Assembly: GCA_964538375.1 (NCBI GenBank)
Contig: CAZIFQ010000005.1
Location: 62,001 to 126,000 of the forward strand
DNA from: JAUUZQ01 sp964538375
Lineage (GTDB): Bacteria; Bacteroidota; Bacteroidia; Bacteroidales; GCA-2748055
DNA length: 64,000 bases
Direction: 5' to 3'
Program-made: the position numbers and the translations under genes
Shown: positions 51,696 through 60,781 of the stretch, piece by piece
How the letters are laid out: every line of letters begins with the position of its first letter
Position numbering within the stretch: the first letter of the stretch is position 1
Notes under the pieces: model-generated
The model's database searches: none
Seen by the model: the letters and a program-made list of their open reading frames with translations, nothing else
What the model was told of the DNA's origin: nothing

Positions 51696-52967
51696 ATGGA
51701 CGGAATGGATCGCAAAATCGAGAAAAAGGGCTTTATTTCTCGTCAAACAATTCTCTATGGGACTATCATTATCCTGGTATTGATAGTACTTGCTACTATT
51801 ATTTTTGGAGATAAGAGTTCCAAATACAACGTTGAGGTTTCACGTTTGGGAATAGATGAGGTAGTACAGGATGTATTCCAGGATTACATCACTGACCAGG
51901 GAATCGTTGAACCCATAAGGACCATTTACCTGGATGCTATTGAAGGCGGAAGGGTAGAAGAAATTCTTATTGAAGAGGGTAATACAGTAAAGAAAGGTGA
52001 TGTTATTTTAATATTGAGTAACAATAACCTTCTGCTGGAGATTACAAATAATGAAGCACTGGTGGTTAGAGCAGTCAATGAGTTGAGAACAGCACGACTG
52101 CTTATGGACCAGCAGAAACTGGTCAATCAGCAGCAGATTATTCAGCTTAGCAAGCAGGTAAGACAGGAGAAGAGGATCTTTGAAAACAATGAAAAACTCT
52201 TTGAGGAGCAGCATATTTCCAGGGAAGAATACGATCAGTCGAAGGAAGCGTTTGAAGCTTCAGACGCCCAGCTGGTCCTGGTAAATGAAAACTTTAAAAA
52301 TGATTCTATGTATCGTACCATACAGATCAGCTCTCTTGAATCTTCTGTGAGCAGCATGACACGGAGTATGGAGATTATCAGGCAACGACTGGATAATCTT
52401 AATTTCAAAGCCTCAGCGGATGGCGAACTTGCCACATTGAATCCTGAGATTGGTGAGGTAATAACTTATGGCACCAGGGTGGGCACTATTAATATCCTTG
52501 ACTCCTATAAGCTGCGCGTGGAAATTGATGAACATTATATTGCAAGGATAACAACCGGACTGCTTGGTGAATGTGATTTTGCCAACCAGGTATATTCTGC
52601 CAGGATCACAAAAGTATATCCTGAAGTACAGAATGGACGGTTTGCAGTGGATATGGTATTTACCGATACAATACCTAAGCAAATCAGAATAGGACAGGCC
52701 TCACGGATCAGGCTACAACTTGGAGAATCCAAACAGGGTATTCTTTTATCCAAGGGTGGCTTTTACAATAAGACAGGTGGACAATGGGTATTCGTGGTTG
52801 ATCCAAGTGGCGAATTTGCTGTGAAGCGTGATATCACCATTGGTCGTCAGAATCCCAGGTATTATGAGGTGCTGAGCGGACTTGAGCCGGGAGAACAGGT
52901 CATTACTTCCAGCTATCAGAATTTCGCAGATCACGATAAACTTGTTTTGAAAAACAATAAAAAATAA
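51696..52967 (+). CDS. HlyD-family efflux periplasmic adaptor
   Basis: A 423-residue membrane-fusion protein with one N-terminal helix (TILYGTIIILVLIVLATIIF), a biotinyl-lipoyl-like half-motif (GGRVEEILIEEGNTVKKGDVIL), a long coiled-coil hairpin (about residues 100-230) with returning lipoyl half (FKASADGELATLNPEIGEV), and a membrane-proximal beta-barrel (GLEPGEQVITSSYQNF). It should bridge an inner-membrane pump and TolC. It is transcribed from the sigma-54 promoter. The next gene, 3 bp later, encodes TolC, and no pump gene lies between. Confidence 0.92.
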   Translation: MDGMDRKIEKKGFISRQTILYGTIIILVLIVLATIIFGDKSSKYNVEVSRLGIDEVVQDVFQDYITDQGIVEPIRTIYLDAIEGGRVEEILIEEGNTVKKGDVILILSNNNLLLEITNNEALVVRAVNELRTARLLMDQQKLVNQQQIIQLSKQVRQEKRIFENNEKLFEEQHISREEYDQSKEAFEASDAQLVLVNENFKNDSMYRTIQISSLESSVSSMTRSMEIIRQRLDNLNFKASADGELATLNPEIGEVITYGTRVGTINILDSYKLRVEIDEHYIARITTGLLGECDFANQVYSARITKVYPEVQNGRFAVDMVFTDTIPKQIRIGQASRIRLQLGESKQGILLSKGGFYNKTGGQWVFVVDPSGEFAVKRDITIGRQNPRYYEVLSGLEPGEQVITSSYQNFADHDKLVLKNNKK

Positions 52968-52970
52968 TTC

Positions 52971-54314
52971 ATGAGACACTTCACTATTACCTTGCTTGTT
53001 ATTGCACTTACAAGCACAACATCCTTTGCGCAGGATAAAGAGGAATGGTCGTTGAACGACTGTATTTCATATGCTCATGAGAACAATATCTCGCTCAAAC
53101 GACAGGAGCTTAACACGCAATTAACAAAGAAGGACTTTACACAATCTAAACTGAATTTGCTTCCTGATGTTGGAGCCGGCGTGGAACATACGATAGCTGA
53201 CGGACGTGCACTTAATCTTGAGACATATGAATGGGAGAACTCAGTTAAACAGGGTTGGATGGGTGTTCAGGGTAACCTGACTCTTTTTGAAGGACTCAGG
53301 GGGTTTAATAGTATTCAGATGGCAAAGGCAGCTTTTCTCTTATCGAAATCAAACCTTGTTGTTCTTGAAAATCAGATTACGCTGAAGGTAATGACAGGTT
53401 ACCTTGATCTGATGAGAAAAACAGATTTGCTTGCAGTAGCTGAAGAGAAGGTAACAGTAACTGAACTTCAGGTGAAGAGAATGGAGAGCTTGGTGGAAGT
53501 AGGCAATGCCGCTGCAGGAGAATTATTGGAAGTTAAGTCGCAATATTCAAGTGAAAAATATAACCTGACCAGCGCGAAAAATAGTGTTGAAATTGCCAGG
53601 TTAAACATGATTCATCTTATGAACCTGGAATTAGATGCTCCATTGGATATCGAGAAACCGGAGCTAGCTGATCCTTCTGCCCTGGATATTCCCAACCTGG
53701 ATTCAGTTTATATGAATGCTGTTCGCTACCTGCCACAGATAGAGGGTGCTAAGCATAATATCACTTTGCAGGAGAAGAGCCTGGCGGTGACTAAAGGTGC
53801 ATTGTCTCCTCAAGTCTATATGAGCGGATTATTTCGATCGAATTATAGTAATAATGCGGTCAATCCAATTGATCCACTTCAGCCCTATCTCTACCCTGAC
53901 CAAATTATTGACCATAAGTTTAAATCAGTATCTATTGGATTATCTATTCCAATTTTTAATAAGTGGCAGACGAACACAAATATCAGCAAGGCAAAGATTA
54001 ATCTGCAAGATGCCAGGTATAACATGGAGAATGAAAAGCAGGTTCTCTTAAAGGAAATACAGCAGTTTTATACTGATGCCGTTGCCGCGTTGGAGAATTA
54101 CAATGCTGCAGGTGAGATTTTTGCCAACAGTGAAGAGGTCTATCGCTATGCTGAAGAGAAGTTTAAAGTTGGAATGGCAACTGCCCTTGAGTTGGAAGAG
54201 GCAAGGAATCGGCTTTTCTCCTCCCAATCGGAAATGATCAGCGCCAAGTATGTATTTATTTTTTACTCCAAGATACTAGACTTCTACCAGGGAAAAGAGA
54301 TTAATTTGGGTTGA
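52971..54314 (+). CDS. TolC-family outer-membrane efflux protein
   Basis: A 447-residue outer-membrane factor with signal peptide (ending SFAQ) and the repeated helical/beta-strand plan of TolC. The first repeat starts SLNDCISYAHENNISLKRQ and the second repeat has IGLSIPIFNKWQTN. Helices contain the usual EEKFKVGMATALELEEARNRLF. The start codon ATG lies 3 bp after the adaptor stop codon. Together they could serve an ABC or RND pump encoded elsewhere. Confidence 0.92.
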   Translation: MRHFTITLLVIALTSTTSFAQDKEEWSLNDCISYAHENNISLKRQELNTQLTKKDFTQSKLNLLPDVGAGVEHTIADGRALNLETYEWENSVKQGWMGVQGNLTLFEGLRGFNSIQMAKAAFLLSKSNLVVLENQITLKVMTGYLDLMRKTDLLAVAEEKVTVTELQVKRMESLVEVGNAAAGELLEVKSQYSSEKYNLTSAKNSVEIARLNMIHLMNLELDAPLDIEKPELADPSALDIPNLDSVYMNAVRYLPQIEGAKHNITLQEKSLAVTKGALSPQVYMSGLFRSNYSNNAVNPIDPLQPYLYPDQIIDHKFKSVSIGLSIPIFNKWQTNTNISKAKINLQDARYNMENEKQVLLKEIQQFYTDAVAALENYNAAGEIFANSEEVYRYAEEKFKVGMATALELEEARNRLFSSQSEMISAKYVFIFYSKILDFYQGKEINLG

Positions 54315-54398
54315 TTGTTGACATTAATGAATTGAACAGATTAATACTCAACTCGCCTCATGGGCTCGCCGAAGGATAGCAAATCAAAACAAAATACC

Positions 54399-54470
54399 AT
54401 GTTTCGAACACTCAAAGATAGCGTCCGGGGTACAGGATTTAAAATAATATCCAAGCATGGAAGGGTTTAA
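54399..54470 (+). other. Short ORF containing TTTCGAACA motif
   Basis: A 23-codon frame (MFRTLKDSVRGTGFK...) in the gap after the TolC gene. Too short to judge, no family. It contains a third TTTCGAACA (54402-54410), the motif found twice upstream of the sigma-54 promoter. It may therefore be regulatory DNA instead of a gene. Confidence 0.2.
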
Positions 54471-54543
54471 TTTGTAAAAAACATCCCCAGAATATAAGTT
54501 TTCTGCCAGATTCTTTTATTTTTGTTACCCTAACCCTGTTCCC

Positions 54544-55110
54544 ATGAAAAGATTCATAGTTATCTTCTTTCTTTTTGCATCTTCTATTGCCTCAGCCCAG
54601 GTAATAAATTTTGGTAAAACACTTCCTGTTGGTGCATATAGTATTGGAACTGCAGCTTCCTATAATGTTAATTCAGTATGGGATTATGGTGATGGAGGAT
54701 TGTCCTTTCTTGCATTCGGTGGTTTCGGTGTTGGTTATTCCATGGATTTCAACCTTAAGTTTGCTCACTACCTCTCTGGCTCTGATTACCTTGGAGTTGA
54801 TATGCAGTATTTATTCAAAGAAACCCGGAAGAGTTACTTCAATATTATTGGTGGTTTACATTACCAGAATGATTTTGGATTAGACCTGACTGGAAGTTAT
54901 ACCTATTCACCTGAATTCTGGATTAATCTGACCGCGGGACTTGATCTGGATCTTATGATGGCTGATGATATAACGTTTCGGGCATGGATACCCCTAAACG
55001 CTGGAATGAGTATTGGAAATATCGTTTTTATTTTCTTCGAATATGACCTGCCTGCAAATGAAAAATCCTGGGATATTATTTCCCTGGGTGCCAACTTTAT
55101 TATTCGCTAG
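54544..55110 (+). CDS. Hypothetical outer-membrane protein
   Basis: A 188-residue protein with a signal peptide (ending ASAQ) and about eight predicted beta-strands (FLAFGGFGVGYSMDF, YFNIIGGLHYQNDF, LDLTGSYTYSPE, NAGMSIGNIVFIFFEYDL) ending ISLGANFIIR, a typical barrel C-terminus. The family is not recognised. It converges on the GNAT gene with a 4-bp overlap of stop codons. Confidence 0.65.
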   Translation: MKRFIVIFFLFASSIASAQVINFGKTLPVGAYSIGTAASYNVNSVWDYGDGGLSFLAFGGFGVGYSMDFNLKFAHYLSGSDYLGVDMQYLFKETRKSYFNIIGGLHYQNDFGLDLTGSYTYSPEFWINLTAGLDLDLMMADDITFRAWIPLNAGMSIGNIVFIFFEYDLPANEKSWDIISLGANFIIR

Positions 55111-55622
55111 TCAATTTTCTTTTCTAATCCAATAAATGGAGTTTCAAAACCCGGAAAATGAAATTCATTTAATTCTTTGTAATTCAGTTTTTTGTATAAA
55201 TTTCTACCAGGGATATTGATGGTGTATACATCCATTCTGATGGATGGGTAAGCGGATGTGGATGCTAGATTTTCGGCATATTCCATCAGCATTATCCCAT
55301 ATCCTTTTCCCTGTTGATCAGGGTCTACTGCCAGGCGATGAACTACCAGGTAGGGTTCCACATGGTAGTCCCAATTAATTTCTTTGTATTCATGGGGCTG
55401 ATCATCATTCAGGGTCACTGCCGCATGAATTTCCTTTGTCTCCAGTACATAAAGAGTACCGGACTGAATATTATTGGAGATGGTCTCCTTATCGGGGTAA
55501 GTGTCGTGCCAGTTAAAAAGTCCTTGCACGTTCATCTTGAGTGTACACCGCTTGTAGAGCGCCATCAACTTATCCAGGTCCGACTTAATCGCCGGCCTGA
55601 TATTCCAGTTATTTTTGTTCAT
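55107..55622 (-). CDS. GNAT-family N-acetyltransferase
   Basis: A 171-residue GCN5-related acetyltransferase. The acetyl-CoA loop is VVHRLAVDPDQQGKGYGIML (Q/R-x-x-G-x-G/A), followed by a beta-bulge and the final IRMDVYTINIPGRNLYKKL. The N-terminal region (WNIRPAIKSDLDKLMALYKRC) fits the family. Substrate unknown. The start overlaps the end of the amidohydrolase gene by 14 bp, indicating co-translation. Confidence 0.85.
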   Translation of the reverse strand: MNKNNWNIRPAIKSDLDKLMALYKRCTLKMNVQGLFNWHDTYPDKETISNNIQSGTLYVLETKEIHAAVTLNDDQPHEYKEINWDYHVEPYLVVHRLAVDPDQQGKGYGIMLMEYAENLASTSAYPSIRMDVYTINIPGRNLYKKLNYKELNEFHFPGFETPFIGLEKKID

Positions 55623-57243
55623 ATACTTTTTCTCCTGCAGAATAGGTATAGGATATTTTTATGCGTGGTAATGTTTGTTCTTCTGCAGTCATCAAATCCT
55701 CTTGAGTGACAACGAAATCTGCCAGCTTGCCCACTTCGATGCTTCCTTTGAAACCCTCTTCAAAAGCAGACTTTGCTGCCCAAATGGTCATGGACCTCAT
55801 GGCTTCTGTCCTTGATAAACCTTCTTCTGGTCTGAATCCATTTTCAGGAAAACCTTCTTTGTCTTTCCTGGCAACTGATGCATAAAATCCAAAAATCGGA
55901 TTGATATGTTCAACCGGAAAATCACTTCCATTGGGAAGCCATCCATTTTGTTCAAGTAGTGTCTTGTAGCTGTATGCCCCGCTGATTCTCTCCGGGCCAA
56001 TCCTGTTTTCTGCCCAATACATATCAGAAGTCGCATGGGTAGATTGCACAGAAGGAATAATAGAATACTTGCCAAATAGCTTAAAATCGTCCGGATGGAT
56101 AACCTGTGAATGTTCAATCCTCCATCTCCTGTCATTTTTTCCTCCCAGCAGTTCTCCAAAAATCTGCAATACTTGCCTGTTGGCATCATCTCCAATACAA
56201 TGAACGGCCACCTGGTAGTTATTGTCAAGGGCTCTTTGAGAAAGTTTCTTTAATGTTTCGAGTGGTGTTACAAACAGTCCCTTGTTTCCGGGATCATCAG
56301 AATAATCCTCTATCATCCTGGCTCCCCTGGATCCTAAGGCACCATCAGCATATAGTTTTAATGTACTGATTGTCAGGTAATCATTTTGAAAAACTCCTTT
56401 TTCAATGTAGGTGGAAAAATTGCTTTCTGTTGGACTGAGCATGGCATTGATACGCATTTTTAGTACACCGGATCGTTGCAGGGAGTCAATTAATTTTACT
56501 TCATTAGTTTCCAATCCTGCATCTGTTACCGATGTGAGTCCTACCGCAAAACAGTTTTTTTGTGCCATCAATAATCCTTGTTGCAATTTATCTAAACCAG
56601 GTTTTGGTATGATGCTTGCAACTAATCCAATTCCATTGTCGAGAAGGATTCCTGAAGGTATTCCATTCATCATTTTTACTTCACCACCATCCACCATCGT
56701 CTCATTGTTAACGCCAGCCATCTTTAGTGCCATACTGTTGGCCCAACCGGCATGACCATCAATACGCCTTAGGAAAACGGGGGTGTTCGGGAATGCTCCA
56801 TCGAGCATTGTTGCATTTGGGAACTCTTTTATTTTCCAATCGTTTTGATCCCAGCCTCTTCCTGTTATCCATTCGGGATTAAATTTTTCTGCAAAAGTCT
56901 TACAGCGCGCAATAATTTCTTCAACCGAGGTGGTTCCGCCCAGGTCAACCTCGTTCAGGGAAAGACCGTAACCGGTAAAATGACAGTGCGGATCAATCAA
57001 ACCGGGATAGATATAATGATCTTCAAGGGCCAGGGTAGAAGAAGCTTCATATTTTTCTTCCATCTCTTTTGCTGTTCCAGTGGCAAGTATCCGTCCATCT
57101 TTCACGACAAATGCTTCAACAACAGAAAAATCATTATCCACAGTATAAATTGTGGCATCTTTTACCAATAAATCAACTTGCTCTTTTTTCATAGTACACC
57201 CGCTTATTAATATGGCAGCTATAAATATTGCTATTCTGTACAT
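55609..57243 (-). CDS. YtcJ-type amidohydrolase lipoprotein
   Basis: A 544-residue exported lipoprotein from Met 57243 (MYRIAIFIAAILISGC, lipobox Cys16) of the amidohydrolase superfamily, YtcJ-like. Metal-binding residues are in IDPHCHFTGYG (first His-x-His), VAVHCIGDDANR, RIEHSQVIHPDD and the Asp of GSDFPVE. The C-terminal KLADFVVTQED is typical. Family members hydrolyse amides, formamides or related bonds; here the enzyme would face the periplasm, which is unusual for catabolic members and fits a scavenging role (inference). Earlier in-frame Met codons are rejected in favour of the signal peptide. Confidence 0.9.
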   Translation of the reverse strand: MYRIAIFIAAILISGCTMKKEQVDLLVKDATIYTVDNDFSVVEAFVVKDGRILATGTAKEMEEKYEASSTLALEDHYIYPGLIDPHCHFTGYGLSLNEVDLGGTTSVEEIIARCKTFAEKFNPEWITGRGWDQNDWKIKEFPNATMLDGAFPNTPVFLRRIDGHAGWANSMALKMAGVNNETMVDGGEVKMMNGIPSGILLDNGIGLVASIIPKPGLDKLQQGLLMAQKNCFAVGLTSVTDAGLETNEVKLIDSLQRSGVLKMRINAMLSPTESNFSTYIEKGVFQNDYLTISTLKLYADGALGSRGARMIEDYSDDPGNKGLFVTPLETLKKLSQRALDNNYQVAVHCIGDDANRQVLQIFGELLGGKNDRRWRIEHSQVIHPDDFKLFGKYSIIPSVQSTHATSDMYWAENRIGPERISGAYSYKTLLEQNGWLPNGSDFPVEHINPIFGFYASVARKDKEGFPENGFRPEEGLSRTEAMRSMTIWAAKSAFEEGFKGSIEVGKLADFVVTQEDLMTAEEQTLPRIKISYTYSAGEKVYEQK

Positions 57244-57334
57244 GTGTTCTTTTTTATGTAAAAATAGCAAAAAGCAATAAATAGCAGAATAAATGATCGA
57301 CAGGAACTAAAGTCTGTTAGTCGGTTTGATTGTA

Positions 57335-57356
57335 GAGACGCGATTTATCGCGTCTC
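57335..57356. repeat. REP-like hairpin, copy 2
   Basis: GAGACGCGA-ttta-TCGCGTCTC, a 9-bp perfect stem in the gap upstream of ywbE. Same family as 39160-39179 and 59154-59177. Confidence 0.85.
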
Positions 57357-57493
57357 ACACCACGTCTAACACCGGATTTTCCACCACGCCTCTACCACCA
57401 GCTCTTATGAACCTTATGAAATATTCCCTTAGGGTTTCCCCATATAATATCTATTTTTATAGAACTATATAAGCTCAATCAAGGATTAAAACC

Positions 57494-57691
57494 ATGGATG
57501 GAACAAAAAGAAGCTCACTGAAGCCGGGAATGTTAGTGGAAATAGTAATGAAGCAACACCAGCGTTCTGGTGAATTGACAGAGGGAGTTGTGAAAGATAT
57601 TCTCACCAATAGTCAAAGCCATCCTCATGGCATTAAAGTTCGCTTGGAATCAGGAGAGGTGGGAAGAGTGAAATCAATAATTGAGGAATAG
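57494..57691 (+). CDS. YwbE-family protein
   Basis: A 65-residue protein matching the YwbE family throughout (LKPGMLVEIVMKQHQRSGEL, TEGVVKDILTNSQSHPHGIK, VRLESGEVGRV). This is a conserved small soluble protein of unknown function with a KOW-like beta fold. It stands alone. Confidence 0.93.
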   Translation: MDGTKRSSLKPGMLVEIVMKQHQRSGELTEGVVKDILTNSQSHPHGIKVRLESGEVGRVKSIIEE

Positions 57692-57798
57692 AATTTTACA
57701 GTGAGCTTCTCTCTGCATCTCATGGTCAAATTCTATCTCATCATTTTCCCCAATTTTATTATATTTATTGATATAATCTATCATTAAAACTGTATACA

Positions 57799-58019
57799 AT
57801 GGATCTAAAACAACAAAAAACAATTACCACTATTGGTATGTGGCTCGTTGTTCTTGCGGGAAGTGTTAACTAACTGGCATGGTTACTGAATTGGGATGGG
57901 TGGAAATACTTTGGAAAGTTCCTTTAATGTCTTTCATCTGGGGCATTCCGCTTTGCTTGGTTCTCAGTCTTATTTATGGTTTATTTGTCTTGTTCCTCCT
58001 GAAGGTGGAAAAGAAATAA
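57799..58019 (+). pseudogene. Decayed small membrane protein gene
   Basis: One frame starts MDLKQQKTITTIGMWLVVLAG and stops at a TAA (57871-57873) just after VN, then goes on LAWLLNWDGW. Another frame continues IWGIPLCLVLSLIYGLFVL then FLLKVEKK to 58019. With one stop and one frameshift removed they form one 70-residue two-helix membrane protein. The helices are well conserved-looking. It precedes the metallophosphoesterase gene by 8 bp. Confidence 0.55.
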
Positions 58020-58027
58020 TACTTCGA

Positions 58028-59131
58028 ATGAAATACTTACTACCTGTGCTATTCATGATTTTTTTTGTGGGTCTTAGTGTTGTTTCTGTGATTTATCTCG
58101 CAAAAAGAATGAATTTTTACTTCGGAACCGAGACGATCAGGTATTGGTACATACTATTTGCCTCTATGCCGGTGATAATGATTGCTGGTATGGCCATTTT
58201 TAGCAATTCAACAAGTGCTTTTGGAAGCATGATCTATCAATTCGCAGCCATTATAACAGGGTTTATTCTCTATTTCCTGATGTCAGTTTTGCTCATTGAT
58301 CTTCTGCATCTTATCATCAAAGGATCTCCATTAATCTATGGTATATCCGCTATTGTAATCACCATTTTGGTAGTGGGTTTTGGCATTTGGAATGCCTTTA
58401 ATATTAAAGTTACAAACTTCGAAGTGCCGGTGGCAGGATTACAGGAGGAAGTTCGGGTGGTTCACTTGTCTGATATTCACATTGGACATTTCAGGGGAGA
58501 AAAATTCCTGGATAAAATCATTGATCTTTCCCTGGAGGAAAATCCGGAAGCAATTTTTATCACAGGTGATTTTTTTGATGGACGAATTAAGCTCTCGGAA
58601 GAAGTTCTTCACCCATTGAAGAAGGTAAGCGTACCGATGTTTTTTGTTGAGGGCAATCATGACGGATATACCGGTGTTTCCATTATTAAGGAATACCTAA
58701 GAAATGTCAATGTTCGTGTATTGGAAAATGAGGTGGAGATGTTTGGAGAGCTACAGATTGTCGGTCTCAATTATATGCACGCTGATGGACAAACCAGGAA
58801 TATGCATGCCAGTGGTGGTGCCACTATCAAAGGGACATTGGATAGCATGGCAATAGAAAAAAACCACCCGGCCATCTTACTGCACCATAGTCCGGAAGGA
58901 GCAAAGTATGCAGACGAGCATGGTATAGATTTATACCTTGCCGGGCATACACATGCCGGGCAATTATTTCCCGTCAACTACCTGAATGAACTCCTGTTTC
59001 CCTATAACAGGGGAATGAATACCTACAATAATCTCAAGGTTTTTGTATCCGAAGGAGTGGGCACCTTTGGTCCACCACTGAGGATTGGAACAAAGAGTGA
59101 AGTGGTCGTATTGACCTTGGTTCCTAAATAA
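58028..59131 (+). CDS. Membrane metallophosphoesterase
   Basis: A 367-residue protein with four to five N-terminal transmembrane helices (about residues 1-115), followed by a calcineurin-like phosphoesterase domain. The metal-binding motifs are LSDIHIGH, GDFFDG, EGNHDG and AGHTHAGQ. This is the YkuE/YaeI-like architecture; substrates may be phospholipid or nucleotide derivatives at the membrane. Start is set at Met 58028; the ORF extends 44 codons upstream but reads through the decayed small membrane gene in another frame. Confidence 0.88.
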   Translation: MKYLLPVLFMIFFVGLSVVSVIYLAKRMNFYFGTETIRYWYILFASMPVIMIAGMAIFSNSTSAFGSMIYQFAAIITGFILYFLMSVLLIDLLHLIIKGSPLIYGISAIVITILVVGFGIWNAFNIKVTNFEVPVAGLQEEVRVVHLSDIHIGHFRGEKFLDKIIDLSLEENPEAIFITGDFFDGRIKLSEEVLHPLKKVSVPMFFVEGNHDGYTGVSIIKEYLRNVNVRVLENEVEMFGELQIVGLNYMHADGQTRNMHASGGATIKGTLDSMAIEKNHPAILLHHSPEGAKYADEHGIDLYLAGHTHAGQLFPVNYLNELLFPYNRGMNTYNNLKVFVSEGVGTFGPPLRIGTKSEVVVLTLVPK

Positions 59132-59153
59132 TATGTCAATTAATTATTTTGTA

Positions 59154-59177
59154 GAGACGCGCCATGAGGCGCGTCTC
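59154..59177. repeat. REP-like hairpin, copy 3
   Basis: GAGACGCGCC-atga-GGCGCGTCTC, a 10-bp perfect stem, a GC-variant of the element at 39.16 and 57.34 kb. It lies downstream of the metallophosphoesterase gene. Confidence 0.85.
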
Positions 59178-59274
59178 CCTCGGGAGAGGAGCCTGGGAGA
59201 GCGCAATTGATTGTTACACTTTTTTCTGCATCTTTGCGTTATTATTTCAAACCTTATTATTTGAAGCCCATATT

Positions 59275-60705
59275 GTGAAGAAGATAGCCCTTTATTCCAT
59301 CCTTTTATTGCTCATAAGCTTACTATATAATTGTCAGCGGGAAAGAGTCTATATTGATGATCAGGATGCCAAGCTGAGCTTTACGCTGGATACGGTGTAT
59401 TTCGATACGATTTTTACTACTGTAGGCACAACAACACGTTCATTCCGTGTCCATAATCCATATGACCGCTATATCAAGATAAATGATATTGAACTTGCCG
59501 GGGGCAAGGAGTCCGTCTTTAGAATTAATGTGGATGGTGCAGCTGGTACTAAGTTTAAGGATTTTGAAATTGCACCGAAAGACAGTATGTATGTGTTTGT
59601 TGAAGCAACCCTCGGTGAGAATAACAGTCCCGATATCTTACGAATCCAGGATTCAATAACATTTATTGTAAATGGTAATACACAGGATGTTGATCTGGTG
59701 GCCTGGGGACAGGATGTACATATTCTTAAAGACTCTATACTGGATAATCCTTTACCATGGAAAGCAGATAAACCTTACCTCATTGTGGGTTATGCGGCCG
59801 TTGATACACTTCAGTCACTGACCATGGAGGCAGGAGTGAAGGTATATATGCACAGGGATTCATGGTTATATGTATTTGGATCTTTAAAGATGGAAGGGTC
59901 ATTGGATGAACCGGTGATAGTGCAGGGTGATCGGCTTGAGCGGGATTATGAGAATATTCCCGGACAGTGGGGTGGTATCCGTTTCTTGCCAGGAAGCTTT
60001 GAAAATGATATTGATAATACTTACATAGTAAATGGCACAGTCGGACTTTGGGCAGATTCCATGGTAACTTCTTCCATGCCAATTCTTACCATTACAGATA
60101 CGGAAATCAACCGAATGAGTTATGATGGGATACTGGCAAGGGGTACCACTATCAAGGCCAGTAACCTGGTGATTGGTGATTGTGGAAACAGCTGCATGGA
60201 ATTGCTCTACGAGGGATCTTACTCTTTTACGCATTGTACATTTGCCAATTATTGGTATAGTGGCTTTTCAAATCGTAGAACACCGGCCTTATATATTGCT
60301 AACTATTTTGCATATGAAGATGACAATGGAATCGTTCAGGTTGAATCACGTGATATTGAAGAGGCGACTTTCAGAAACTGCATCATCTATGGAGACCATA
60401 GCCATGAACTCATAGTTTCCAAATCCGATGATGGCATATTGAATTATTCTTTCGATCGTTGTCTGACACGTATGGATGAACAGGAATATAACTTCCACCA
60501 GGATCCGAATTTTATTGCCATTACGAATAATAAAGATCCATTGTTTGATTCACTGCGTGTTAGTTATGAACTCGACACCCTATCTCCGGCGATTGATATA
60601 GCTTTCCTGGGTTATTCTAACCTGTTTCGTTATGACAAAAAAGGAGATGACAGACTGGCTGATGACAAACCAGACCTGGGTGCTTTTGAAAGAATCGAAG
60701 AATAA
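59275..60705 (+). CDS. Beta-helix lipoprotein
   Basis: A 476-residue lipoprotein from GTG 59275 (VKKIALYSILLLLISLLYNC, lipobox Cys20). The N-terminal part is an Ig-like domain (FRVHNPYDRYIKINDIEL), and the rest is a right-handed parallel beta-helix with NosD-like coils (YGAVDT-type, LTMEAGVKVYMHRDSWLYV, PVIVQGDRLERDYE, FRNCIIYGDHSHELIV). Such proteins bind or cleave polysaccharides, but no catalytic residue is recognised. The ORF could be extended upstream to 59164, but that start is inside the REP-like hairpin. Confidence 0.75.
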   Translation: MKKIALYSILLLLISLLYNCQRERVYIDDQDAKLSFTLDTVYFDTIFTTVGTTTRSFRVHNPYDRYIKINDIELAGGKESVFRINVDGAAGTKFKDFEIAPKDSMYVFVEATLGENNSPDILRIQDSITFIVNGNTQDVDLVAWGQDVHILKDSILDNPLPWKADKPYLIVGYAAVDTLQSLTMEAGVKVYMHRDSWLYVFGSLKMEGSLDEPVIVQGDRLERDYENIPGQWGGIRFLPGSFENDIDNTYIVNGTVGLWADSMVTSSMPILTITDTEINRMSYDGILARGTTIKASNLVIGDCGNSCMELLYEGSYSFTHCTFANYWYSGFSNRRTPALYIANYFAYEDDNGIVQVESRDIEEATFRNCIIYGDHSHELIVSKSDDGILNYSFDRCLTRMDEQEYNFHQDPNFIAITNNKDPLFDSLRVSYELDTLSPAIDIAFLGYSNLFRYDKKGDDRLADDKPDLGAFERIEE

Positions 60706-60781
60706 ATACGATATTTCCGTTTTTCATCACATTAAGGGATAAAGGCACCGTATGTTGCGGCAGCCATAAATCTCATAATGA

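Noticed and set aside
59164..59274. N-terminal extension of the beta-helix gene (MRRVSLGRG...)
   Set aside because: The upstream start lies in the REP-like hairpin and the encoded residues do not form a signal peptide; GTG 59275 begins a proper lipoprotein signal.
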